Source: Endomychus coccineus
Lineage: Eukaryota; Arthropoda; Insecta; Coleoptera; Endomychidae
NCBI GenBank assembly: GCA_958510875.1
Contig: OY294068.1
Coordinates: 17,712,297 to 17,776,296 of the forward strand
Reading direction: 5' to 3'
DNA: 64,000 nt
Below, one piece after another: positions 55,181-64,000 of the stretch (position 1 is the stretch's first letter; every line of letters begins with the position of its first letter). The translations under genes and the position numbers were made by a program. The notes under the pieces are model-generated. The model ran no database searches and was not told the origin of the DNA. It saw only the letters and a list, made by a program, of their open reading frames with translations.

Positions 55181-55961
55181 TTCGTCATCGCCATCTGCCT
55201 TGGGCTTTGTGTTGCCTTTCGTGTTTAGTGATGTATACAGTGAGGAAACTCACATTGGAATAAATTTGGTAAAAAGAAGCAGCCAGAAATAGCCACCTAC
55301 AGTTTTTTCATTAGCGTATATGTCAATACTTCAAGCTAGGCTTCAGAGGGCTTTGGTTGTTGATTCAAATTAATAAGGTTTGAAGTTGAAAACAAATGAC
55401 ATGGTAAGTCTTTGCGTTGAGACATTAGCTTCTGAAAGAAACAATAACAACAACTAAACATTTATGTACCCTCAACATTGAGGGCAATCTACATGTATAT
55501 ATTCCAATGAGTGTCATCAAATTCCAATGAAACACATGTTTATTCATTTTAATAGATTGTTCTCGGCTACCGCAGAAGTTTTGAAGTATTTTCATTGACT
55601 CGTCAAAATACTTTGATTAGCTGGAATATTATTATCGTATTCTATACCTTGAATTTTGGGGATATTTGTATTGGGCTCTAAGAATATTTTGGAGATAATA
55701 TATTTGACTTATAGCCAGGGCCGTGCGCAGGATTTCTTCAATGGGAGATTTCGTTCGATCTCACGAAAAAAAATACGGTGATGTTGTTTTCAAAAATACT
55801 CACGTTCTCAAACCAATACCACAAATTTGTTTAGTTGGAAACAATGCAGTAATTCTGTTCCAATTCAATTCTTATCAATTGTATTATCAAGCAATAGGAT
55901 AGCAATATCAGACTTGAAATGTTACCGTCTCAGTATGTGTATCGATATTCGAGAATTAAGG
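55181..55961. other. Upstream region of the UGT gene
   Basis: No coding part. CAGGGCCGTGCGCAGGAT at 55719 resembles the start of some hAT elements, but no partner end was seen. The UGT promoter and 5' UTR should lie here. In-frame sequence upstream of 55962 extends to 55827, so an earlier start cannot be excluded. Confidence 0.4.
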
Positions 55962-56193
55962 ATGAATAGTATAATTTTCTGTGTGGTGTTACTGGCAGGA
56001 TATGCTTCAACTGCAAACATATTGGGTATTTACTATCATGCGGGTAAAAGTCATAACATATTGGGAGAAATCCTCCTGAAGGAATTGGCAAGGAAAGGTC
56101 ATAATGTAACGATGGCCAGTGCGTTCCCCTTGAATGAACCGTTTCCCAATTACACGGATATTCATTTAACGGGCATTCTAGAGGACCAACTAT
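55962..56193 (+). CDS. UDP-glycosyltransferase exon 1
   Basis: The ATG at 55962 gives MNSIIFCVVLLAGYASTANI, a good signal peptide, followed by LGIYYHAGKSHNILGEILLK, the typical start of mature insect UGTs. The exon ends in phase 1 at the donor GTGAGT (56194). UGTs sit in the ER membrane facing the lumen and transfer sugars from UDP-sugars to small lipophilic compounds, including pesticides and plant toxins. Choosing 55962 over the earlier in-frame Met at 55951 or 55827 places the hydrophobic segment at the N-terminus. Confidence 0.9.
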
Positions 56194-57424
56194 GTGAGTA
56201 TTTCAACAATTATTAAGAAGTAATTATTGGATTCTGTCGATGTGATACTATTATTAGAATTCTGTTTATAATCAAAGCAAATAACGATAAAACCACAAGT
56301 TGCCTTTGATGATAAACATTAGTTCACTTTTTGTTTTCATGATGACAGATCAGTTCGAAAAATCATTTCCACTGAAATTAGATTTTCGAAAAGTATTTGC
56401 TGTTAAGTTGCACTAAGACCTAAGCCTGAGATAGTTCGAAGATCAAAATATCGGTCGTAGAACTATTCAATGTACTCTAGCTGATTGTGATCACGGTGTA
56501 ACATTCATAAATTTATATAAAATTGGAAGGCCCAGGGTTTTACCCAAGACAGGGTGGACAGATTGGTAAAAAGTGACCAGAATATGGTTGCCGACTCTAT
56601 CAGAATTTTGGGACGTCAGTATCGCACTGATGAGATTACAGTTTCCAGAGAATTCGCCGAGCATGGTCAAAAATACCGAAAACGAAAGAAATGCCCAACA
56701 TTTTTGGCAAAACAATTGGCATGGATACCGCCATATTGTCGAGCAATAAGGCGAGAACCCACTTTGCAAATGACAGTCATTGTTGTCGAATGCGAAAAAA
56801 ATTTTAGGCAATTCGGAGATTAGGAAACGATGATTTTTATAACAACAATGTACAAACTGTAAATTGAAGAAAACAAAAAATTAGCAGATACTATATCGAT
56901 TTTACATTCGATTTAAACTGTAGGGGTTTCCCCAGGCCCTATGTGGGACGGGTAAGACGCGAAACACTAGATACAGCGGTATATTCAAAACTATCTGACC
57001 AAACCTTTATTCAGGACCATCATGTAGAAGAGGATGTGATGTTTTGATCAGACTTAGCATCATGCTATTACGCACGAGTGACCCTCTAACCCACCCCAGG
57101 CACGTCCAATCGGAGATTTTTGAATATTTTGTCCTGAAAGGATGGAAAATTTAAAATGATGAGCAATCAGGGCGTAGAATCTATGGAAAAATTAGAGAGA
57201 TAAATGTCTAACTTGTCCAACATCAATGAGGGATATCCATGTGAAAACTTTTGACACATACGTTATTAAATGTTGTTAATATATTTTTTTCAACCAAGCC
57301 TGAAGACAGTTGATAAAGTTGATGCATCCCAGGAAACGAACATGGGAAGAAATACATCAAAACCCCGTGTAACAAAATAACGACAGACATGTTAGTACTA
57401 AATAGGGAAAAATAAAAGTCGGAA
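56194..57424. other. UGT intron 1, left part
   Basis: An 89-codon frame at 56554-56823 overlaps an opposite-strand frame. Neither resembles a known domain. A piece near 56520-57040 may be an old transposon, but no family could be assigned. Confidence 0.4.
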
Positions 57425-57780
57425 CAGGGCTTATGACTGGCCATGCGCCAGTAAAAGAGCACCTTAAGAAAATGAGACTGTACAATGGCGACCTGACATG
57501 CAGACTTTGCGGTAAGGATACAGAAACAGTGACACATATACAGTGCGAGGCACTAGATCGCAAAAGACAGTTAATTTTTGGAAAGCCTAACGGCGAACCA
57601 GAATTATATAGTTTCCAACCACTACAAGGACTTGTACAAACTCGTACAAGATAGAAAGTACCCAAGTGAATACCGTAAAGAAACAAAACAATGAGCCAGC
57701 AGGCCTAAGTGTCACCGGAGGCAATAGCCAGACAAGCCTACAAAGGGGGTGAAGTTTTTAGTGAGTATGCCTGGAATGGT
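57425..57780 (+). pseudogene. Non-LTR retrotransposon 3' end (RNase H tail)
   Basis: LMTGHAPVKEHLKKMRLYNG followed by CRLCGKDTETVTHIQC is the C-terminal Cys/His segment of jockey/I-type elements. The frame ends at 57654 and a 3' UTR with GCAGGCCTAAGTGTCACCGG follows to about 57780. It lies in UGT intron 1 in sense orientation. Confidence 0.75.
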
Positions 57781-57949
57781 GACCCTCACATTAGACCATG
57801 AGACTCAAAGGCTGATACCTCCCCATAAAGGATTTTCTTCAGCTCCGCAACAAGAAAAAAGTTAATGTATAAATTGTAGCGAACATATTTGAGAAGAATA
57901 TATCGAGAAAAAATCTCCAAATATGCCCAATATTGATTTTATTGTATTG

Positions 57950-58565
57950 TGTTGGGAAAGTTTGCACACTGCGACCTTAAAAGATCTATTCTGTCCCCTC
58001 GTGGTCGTTCAGGGTGCCTCAATGAATACAGCAATTTTTCCAATCCTATAGATTTTAGGATGTGAGAAGGCTTCTCTCTTCTGTTTGATACTCTCCTAGA
58101 TGTTGTATTTTCGGGTTTTACAAGGAGTATGGATATAAATTTCGTTCTTCTCTTCGCAGAACCTGCACACTTCTGCCTGGACTTCTTAAGGTGTCCTCCT
58201 AGTATTATGAGTTAGCAATTTTTTAGGTTAACGCAGTCTTTAGATCTCTTTTGGTTGTATGCTTCCAGGATTACCTTTACCTGCCTCAGCCCTGTAATTT
58301 TTTCAGTATTGTGCTGGCATTCATTCCGTATAAAGCTTCAGGTCCCAGAAATGGTGTTTCTATCCCATTTCTCGCGAGTTCGTCTGATTTTTCGTTCCTC
58401 TCCTCTACGGTGTTACTCGGAATCCATATGAAAGAAACCGCTTTATCCTTGCTTAATTCGTTCAGTTCCTCTAAGCATTCCCAGACCATCTCCGAACTGA
58501 TAGCGTGGGAGGTCAGCGTGTTGATGGCTGGTGATTATTTCTTGTCTATATATATCGTTGTCTAT
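57950..58565 (-). pseudogene. Non-LTR retrotransposon RNase H and 3' end, antisense
   Basis: The minus strand gives VWECLEELNELSKDKAVSFI and a WIPSNTVEERNEKSDELARN motif (last RNase H motif, 58489-58370), ending through frameshifted CRFCEEENEIYIHTPC (near 58170) and an untranslated tail to about 57950. It is antisense in UGT intron 1. Confidence 0.72.
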
Positions 58566-58696
58566 TCCTTACTCACATAGCATGTAAGGCACTGCTAAAA
58601 TAAAAAGAAAGTCACAGAAAAATCTACGTTCCTTCACCAATAGTAATCCGTTTGAAGCCATTCTGTTTCACTTCTAATTTGCATTATTTTCTTCAG

Positions 58697-59271
58697 CTCG
58701 AGAAAAGATGTTTATGGAGATGAATGACAGATCAACTTTTAGTGGTACTAATGACGCCTTGGAGCTAACGATAGCGCAGACCGAGTTGACCTTAAACCAC
58801 ACAGAAATGAAGAGACTAGTCAAATCTGGGACCAAATTCGACGTAATCATAATAGACTGGTTACTGAATGAGGCCATTCTGGTTTTCGGAAAGCTGTTCG
58901 ATGCACCTGTAATACCGCTTTGCTCACACGGTACTAGTGGCTTTGTTAACCATATAACTGGGAATGCTGCTCCTCCATCGTACGTTCCTGGGAAATTGTT
59001 GGATTTTCCTAGCGATATGAGTTTCATCCAGCGAACTATCAATTCATTGTTTTCTGTGGTACTTGAAATCATCACCTCGAGAAGCGCTACGTTTCACGAG
59101 GGACTGGTGAAGAAACACTGGAACATTACGGTTACACATGAAGAACTTCGTAATTCGGTAGCTTTAGTTTTATCCAACGGTCATTACAGTTTTGAATCAC
59201 CAAGACCATATGTGCCCAATGTGATTCCAATAGGAGGATTCCACGTACAACCTGCTAAGAAACTACCAAAG
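58697..59271 (+). CDS. UDP-glycosyltransferase exon 2
   Basis: The exon follows a TTTTCTTCAG acceptor and completes the Ser codon begun in exon 1. It encodes REKMFMEMNDRSTFSG, FDVIIIDWLLNEAILVFGKL, PVIPLCSHGTSGFVNHITGN, FHEGLVKKHWNI and ESPRPYVPNVIPIGGFHVQP, the acceptor-binding half of an insect UGT ending at the usual I.PIGG.H motif. It ends in phase 0 at AAG|GTAACT. No lesion is present. The family's middle domain has the expected length (about 190 residues). Confidence 0.95.
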
Positions 59272-59479
59272 GTAACTTTCAACCTGGGTATAGGGATTGC
59301 AGCTGAATCCAACGCTTTTTCGGCCTGCTGGATCCAGCACCGGGTTCAATAATAAAATAAACGGTACTCTGAAACTATTTTTTAGATCTCAATATTCAAA
59401 AGCAAGCGATATTAACATTTTGAGTTTAATCAAAAGTAACAACTCCATAAGTAGTGAAACGACCATTACGTAAAGATTT

Positions 59480-59640
59480 CCAAAAAAATTTTTCCCCATT
59501 ATCTAAGGGCAATTATCCCAAAAAATGATTAATATCGTTTTGAAGATGACACGCAAGTTGTCGAAACTATAGCCACGTTAGTGTTAGTATATAAGTTATA
59601 AAAACAAAGTAATAAGTGTTTTAAGAATCAATATGATAAA
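59480..59640 (+). mobile_element. Penelope-like element A, solo 3' tail
   Basis: TTGAAGATGACACG, GTTGTCGAAACTATAG and TATAAAAACAAAGTA at 59540-59615 parallel the tail of Penelope element A at 50013-50090. No coding part remains. Confidence 0.6.
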
Positions 59641-59778
59641 TTGTTGTGAAAAAAAAATTGCAACGTCTATAACTCCTCAAGGAAGCAATTTTGTACTGAT
59701 AAGAGTTGACTTAAATAATCACATTTTCGTACAAGCAGGTATTCCTGAAGTATTTCCCGGTCTTTATTAAACACTGTA

Positions 59779-60280
59779 CAGAGTGGTCCAAATTGGACAC
59801 TTTTGATAGGAAACACCAATTTCTAGAGAAGATAGAGAAAAACTAGCCTACATGTTACGAGGTCGATTTTTGAGAGAAAATGAATACCGAAAACGGCACT
59901 TTGATATCTTGACTTGTTCAAAAGATACAAGGTGTTTTTCAATTTTGTGCATTTCTGACCCACCCCCGTAACTTGTTTATTTATGAATATTTCTGATTCC
60001 TGTGAAAACATTCTTGAGACACTTTTTTGAAAGGAATCTAACGGTGTTCCTTGTTTTTTATTGAAAAATATGGTTTTGAAGTTATGACATAAACTTGTAT
60101 TTTTTCTCATGGACCATTCTGTATATTTTTACATATTCGTGTTAGAAATAAAATTCTCTTTTCAAATATATATAATAGTTGCTACTTCTCTTTCAAAACA
60201 TTTATTTTGTGGCTGTTTTCGACTTATTTTAGAAGAATAATCAAAATCTGGGTTGCCATGCCTGAATACGAAACAAAATA
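59779..60280 (+). repeat. Left 500-bp terminal inverted repeat
   Basis: Reverse complement of 61595-62094. The inner border falls at GAATACGAAACAAAATA. Confidence 0.92.
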
Positions 60281-60382
60281 GTTCTACATAACTGCTGTTG
60301 AAAACAATAATTAGTGCCTATTTTATAATAACTCATTAATTTAATCAAAAAACAGAATAACAAGAACAAAAATATTACATTT

Positions 60383-61462
60383 TTAAACTACATATTTACA
60401 ACATGTATTCAAATTGACACCATTTAAATCGAACCATAATTGACTTCGCTTCCTAACATTATTGACAGCATTAATTAATTCTACCGCAGGTATTGAACGA
60501 AAGGCATGTCGCACTGCTGCTTCCAACGCTTCTCAGGAATCAGGATGGCGTTTATATGTGAGGTCCTTTATTCTTTCCCAGAGGTAAAAATCTGGAGGCG
60601 TAAGATCTGGGGATCTTGCCGCCCAATGAACAGGACCCCGGTTTCCAAGCCAATTATTGTCCCCAAATATTTCGTTCAAATACGTCGTTATAATGTGTGC
60701 GTTATGACACGGTGCCCCGTCTTGTTGGAAGTATACGTGTCCAATTTGTTGTAATGGCAAATCATCCATTATAGGTTCGACGAATTCCCGCAATATTTCC
60801 ACATATCGGGCTGCTGTAAGGTTACCCTCATAGATATGGGGACCGATAAACCTTCCTCTAAAAATACCGACCCAAACATTAAAACTGTATCGGCCTTGAT
60901 TCTGTGTCTCCACTGCAATATATGGATTTTCCAAAGTCCAATTGTAGGAATTGCATCTATTAAAAATACCAGCGCTCCTAACGTATGCTTCATCAGTCCG
61001 TATGATGTTCTGTCCAAAGTTTAAGTTTTCAGCACATTTTCCTAAATACCATTGGCAGAATTCCAACCGGAATTGTAGGTCATTTGGCAGTAACTTGTGA
61101 ACTTTTCTTACTCTATACGTTTTGAATTTATTTTTTCTTAGAATTCGCATTGCTGTAGTCTTTGGAATACCTGTATTCAACTGCATTTTGCATAGTGAAA
61201 TATTGGGTTGATTTTGTATTTCCCCCAAAACTGTTATTTCTTCTAACTCTCTATCTCTATTCCTGGCTTCGTAAACTCTTGTCCTTGGTTTTGAAAAAGA
61301 ACCGTAATTAACTAAGTTTTGCTGCAATCTAGTGAACATATCCCGAAACGGTTGTCTCCTTTCAGGGTTTCGGTCAAAGTAAATATTGCTGGCAGCCTGT
61401 GCATCTTCATGTGATTCCCAATAACACTTTAGCATATTATATTTTTCGTAATTTTCATACAT
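60383..61462 (-). pseudogene. Mariner-superfamily transposase with one in-frame TGA
   Basis: The frame opens with MYENYEKYNMLKCYWE, an N-terminal helix-turn-helix, and has RTDEAYVRSAG (Asp157), VYFQQDGAPCHNAHIITTYL (Asp248) and SPDLTPPDFYLW (Asp291) as the catalytic triad, with about 42 residues between the last two by my count. A TGA at 60533-60535, probably from a CGA Arg codon, stops it at residue 309. The frame then continues open for 49 codons to a TAA at 60383-60385. Without that one stop it would be a 359-residue protein. It is the least damaged transposase in the window. Confidence 0.88.
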
Positions 61463-61594
61463 TTTGAATTAACAGGAAGATAAAAATATTGTCGTAAGTT
61501 CAAAACTCAGTTCAAAGAAGCACACTAAACTTGTAAAGCAAACTGCAATTATTAATAATTGTTTGACAGTACGCATAGACTGTAGTTGCTAAGG

Positions 61595-62094
61595 TATTTT
61601 GTTTCGTATTCAGGCATGGCAACCCAGATTTTGATTATTCATCTAAAATAAGTCGAAAACAGCCACAAAATAAATGTTTTGGAAGAGAAGTAGCAACTAT
61701 TATATATATTTGAAAAGAGAATTTTATTTCAAACACGAATATGTAAAAATATACAGGATGGTCCATAAGAAAAAAAAAAGTTTATGTCATAACTTCAAAA
61801 CCATATTTTTCAATAAAAAACAAGGAACACCATTAGATTCCTTTCAAAAAAGTGTCTCGAGAATGTTTTCACAGAAATCAGAAATATTCATAAATAAACA
61901 AGTTACGGGGGTGGGTCAGAAATGCACAAAATTGAAAAACACCTTGTATCTTTTGAACAAGTCAAGATATCAAAGTGCGGTTTTCGGTATTCATTTTCTC
62001 TCAAAAATCGACCTCGTAACATGTAGGCTAGTTTTCTCTATCTTCTCTAGAAATTGGTGTTTCCTATCAAAAGTGTCCAATTTGGACCACTCTG
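61595..62094 (-). repeat. Right 500-bp terminal inverted repeat
   Basis: Reverse complement of 59779-60280. Open frames inside it are mirror images of those in the left repeat and are not genes. Confidence 0.92.
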
Positions 62095-62219
62095 TACATT
62101 TCTAAATAATAGATAACTAATTTAGTATTACAAATTGTTGCGACTTATGCGAAAACTTCCTTTCCGCATATTTCATAATTTCCCATTACTGTAATCACCA
62201 GTAAGCCATGCTGTTTTAG

Positions 62220-62442
62220 AGCCTGCAAGAATTTATGGATGGAGCAAAGGAAGGAGTAATTTACTTCAGTTTAGGATCTCAAGTGAAAAGTACGTCGCTG
62301 CCTCCAGCAAAGCAACAACAAATTTTGAAAGCATTCTCCAGACTTAAGCAGAAAGTGATATGGAAATGGGAAGAAAGTCAAATGGATGGCCAACCGGAGA
62401 ATGTTTTATTAGATACATGGTTCCCTCAAAACGACGTTCTAG
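62220..62442 (+). CDS. UDP-glycosyltransferase exon 3 (gene continues beyond window)
   Basis: After the acceptor GCTGTTTTAG the exon opens in phase 0 with SLQEFMDGAKEGVIYFSLGS, the start of the UDP-sugar-binding half, then QQQILKAFSRLKQKVIWKWE and DTWFPQNDVL. It ends in phase 1 at the donor GTAAGA, in the middle of the UGT signature motif. The His-Gly-Gly part, the membrane anchor and the cytosolic tail must be encoded past 64000, unless the gene is truncated. Confidence 0.93.
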
Positions 62443-62910
62443 GTAAGAGTGACAATCATTCAAAATATGTAATAAAAATAGCTCGAGAGGTTGATAAAAC
62501 TTCCTAAGTCAATGTTTCATATAAATTTCATTGCATGGTGAATGTTCCAATTTTGACAATAACGATTGATACCGTAACTCGTCAAGTGCTATGAACAATT
62601 AACTGATAATTTCAAGAGCACAACATGTGCTCATTTTTTTGCAGGCTACTATATCTAATATTGATTCATCTGGACAAAGTACAGAACATGGATTTGTTTT
62701 GTGCTTAAGGAACGCGTGTTGTTCTTACAAATATGTTAATGTACAGTATAATCTAATCGACGAGATAACATCGACGCGCTAAAGAGCTTTCGGGTTGTTT
62801 ATAATGACATTTTCCTTTGTGCCTCGAATGTAAACAGCTTGCATGTGAAGGAAAATAGGTCAATGTCGGGATTGGAGATAGAATGGTTCGAAATATCTGA
62901 GGAGCATTAT
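62443..62910. other. UGT intron 3, left part
   Basis: No supported feature between the exon 3 donor and the mariner left end. Confidence 0.4.
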
Positions 62911-62911
62911 A

Positions 62912-63025
62912 CGAGGCAAGGTGAAAAGTTCCTGAAAAATAAAACAGATGGCGCCACAATCGAAAATCCCATGTGACATTTGCGATGTACCATCTTTAAC
63001 TAGAACGCATTGAAATTTTCAGAAT
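62912..63025 (+). mobile_element. Mariner element 4, left end
   Basis: The TIR CGAGGCAAGGTGAAAAGTTC after TA runs into TGGCGCCACAATCGAAAATC. The copy is interrupted at about 63025 and resumes at about 63632. Confidence 0.85.
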
Positions 63026-63440
63026 GTTTATGTCCTTTTTCCTGAATATGTAGAATATCGGGATTAAGGGTGAAATTGTGGTTATGTTCTAACAGGTGAT
63101 TCGCGTAATTAGAGTCCTCTTTTTTGAGCCTGTAACTTCTCAAATGTTCGTTGAACCTTACGCTGAAACTGCGTCCAGTTTGTCCTATGTAAAAAGCACT
63201 ATAGTCATCACATCTCAGTCTGTAAACTCCAGATTTCTTTAATTTATCAATTTTACATTTCGAGTTATTGATATACGAGCATAGGTTATTTGTATAACCA
63301 AAAAGATATCAGTGTTATTATTATTGTTCTTTTTAATAAGATCTAATTGTAATGATCAATCAGTAGATCATCTTTAATAGCTTTTGAACTAAGCAGATGT
63401 TTGGCTTCATTTCAGTTTTGACATTTTCAACGACATCTAT
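63026..63440 (-). pseudogene. Penelope-type GIY-YIG endonuclease fragment
   Basis: The minus strand reads CKIDKLKKSGVYRLRCDD, FYIGQTGRSFSVRFNEHLRS, EDSNYANHLLEHNHNFTLNP and ILHIQEKGHK. The GVY...FYIGQTGR...R..EH motif is intact over about 90 residues. The reverse transcriptase is missing. It represents a third Penelope family, distinct from elements A and B. Confidence 0.85.
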
Positions 63441-63509
63441 ATGAATCGAATTTTAGTTTAGGTTAGCTTAGTTTTACTTACTAAGATTAACTTCCATCAT
63501 TGATAATAG

Positions 63510-63631
63510 ACGCACTTCAGACTTCACGTCTTCGAATTGAATTCACACATTGTACACTATGAAGGCAAGACGTTTACTGGAGATACGGCGCTTTGTGCCC
63601 CAAACAGACGGTATAGGCGCGTACGGCGAAC
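63510..63631 (-). mobile_element. Fragment of the second hAT family
   Basis: About 115 bp (GACGTGAAG / CGTCTTCGAATTGAATTCAC / GGCAAGACGTTTACTGGAGA / GGCGCGTA) match 17050-17160 in reverse orientation. It lies between the GIY-YIG fragment and the resumed mariner 4. Confidence 0.75.
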
Positions 63632-64000
63632 CTTGACGATTTTTGTAAACATGGAAAAAAGTGAATTTCGCGTCTTAATTGAACATTATTTTTTGGGTGG
63701 AAAAAACATAACGCAAACCAAAGCATCGCTTGTTAAACATTATGAGGACTTTTCACCATCGATTGGAACGATTCACAAGTGGTTAACTGATTTTCGTTTG
63801 ACCACAAAGGACGCCGAACATTCTAGTCGTTAGTTAGTTGTTACAACGCCAGAAATCGTCGATAAAATCCATGGTAAATACTGGACTATCGGCGAGTTAA
63901 AGTGCACGAGATTACTGAGGCTTCAAAGGAGTGTTTGGAGATGTTCAAGCGCAATAAGGAATTTTTTGCGCCGTTTCGTAACCGTGGACGAAATATGGAT
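63632..64000 (+). pseudogene. Mariner element 4, transposase N-terminal part (runs off the window)
   Basis: MEKSEFRVLIEHYFLGGKNI, TQTKASLVKHYEDFSPSIGT and IHKWLTDF match mariner 3. TTKDAEHSSR is followed by a stop. An internal deletion joins the EAS segment directly to KECLEMFKRNKEFFA (near 63925), and FVTVDEIWI ends the window. Dead copy. Confidence 0.88.

Larger units (their letters stand above)
59779..62094 (-). mobile_element. Mariner-superfamily element with 500-bp terminal inverted repeats
   Basis: The ends read CAGAGTGGTCCAAATTGGAC on both sides, flanked by TA. The left repeat 59779-60280 and right repeat 61595-62094 are inverted copies over about 500 bp with very few differences, so the insertion is young. 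Between them lies one transposase gene on the minus strand. The element fills most of UGT intron 2. Confidence 0.93.

Noticed and set aside
54896..55292. Overlapping frames of 70-97 codons on both strands
   Set aside because: They fall in the frameshifted transposase remnant. Only the pieces matching the mariner-type N-terminus are meaningful.
55719..55745. Start of another hAT element (CAGGGCCGTGCGCAGG)
   Set aside because: No partner terminus, target duplication or transposase sequence was found nearby.
56554..56823. 89-codon frame in UGT intron 1 as a retrotransposon protein
   Set aside because: The residues do not match a reverse transcriptase, RNase H or transposase block, and an opposite-strand frame of equal length overlaps it.
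58674..59075. 133-codon minus-strand frame
   Set aside because: Shadow of UGT exon 2, which has clear protein similarity and splice sites on the plus strand.
61674..62105. 143-codon frame, and its mirror at 59823-60110
   Set aside because: Both lie in the 500-bp terminal inverted repeats and mirror each other. They do not resemble any protein.

Overview
The window looks like repeat-rich insect nuclear DNA, plausibly from a beetle, although nothing in it fixes the order. It is AT-rich, its host genes are split by long introns, and its mobile elements (mariner, hAT, Penelope-like and jockey/I-type retroelements) are those usual in insects. About half of it can be assigned to transposon remnants or tandem repeats.

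Three host genes can be read. (1) A single-exon plus-strand ORF (311-1072) encodes a protein resembling the mitochondrial m-AAA protease interacting protein MAIP1. (2) A TRPM cation-channel gene runs on the minus strand. Four consecutive N-terminal exons are visible (38404-38486, 20410-20572, 13494-13707, 7590-7749), with GT/AG borders and codon phases that all join, plus a candidate first coding exon at 52496-52606. The rest of the channel must lie to the left of the window, so the MAIP1-like gene probably sits inside a TRPM intron on the opposite strand. (3) A UDP-glycosyltransferase gene runs on the plus strand (55962-56193, 58697-59271, 62220-62442). It continues past the right edge, and its introns are filled with transposons.

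Layout: 1-1.1 kb MAIP1-like gene; 1.3-4.1 kb a jockey/CR1-like retroelement inserted in or beside an older RNase H fragment; 5.3-7.0 kb hAT copy 1; 7.6-38.5 kb TRPM exons and introns holding mariners, a THAP exon, two further hAT families, a Penelope fragment, hAT copies 2-4 and hammerhead motifs; 39.5-40.7 kb a satellite with 470-bp higher-order repeats; 41.5-44.5 kb a mariner split by a long-inverted-repeat element that carries a decayed PIN-like/CXC-domain gene; 44.5-46.4 kb five 388-bp tandem units; 46.9-52.4 kb two inverted-repeat elements and two Penelope-like elements; 53.0-55.2 kb a tandem array built from the 5' part of a mariner-type transposase; 55.9-64 kb the UGT gene, with a near-intact mariner-superfamily element bearing 500-bp terminal repeats in intron 2.

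The most notable signals are a consensus type I hammerhead ribozyme with two decayed relatives, the PIN/CXC long-TIR element, the 500-bp-TIR transposon, satellites made from transposon pieces, and four copies of one hAT family that fall into two shared deletion classes.
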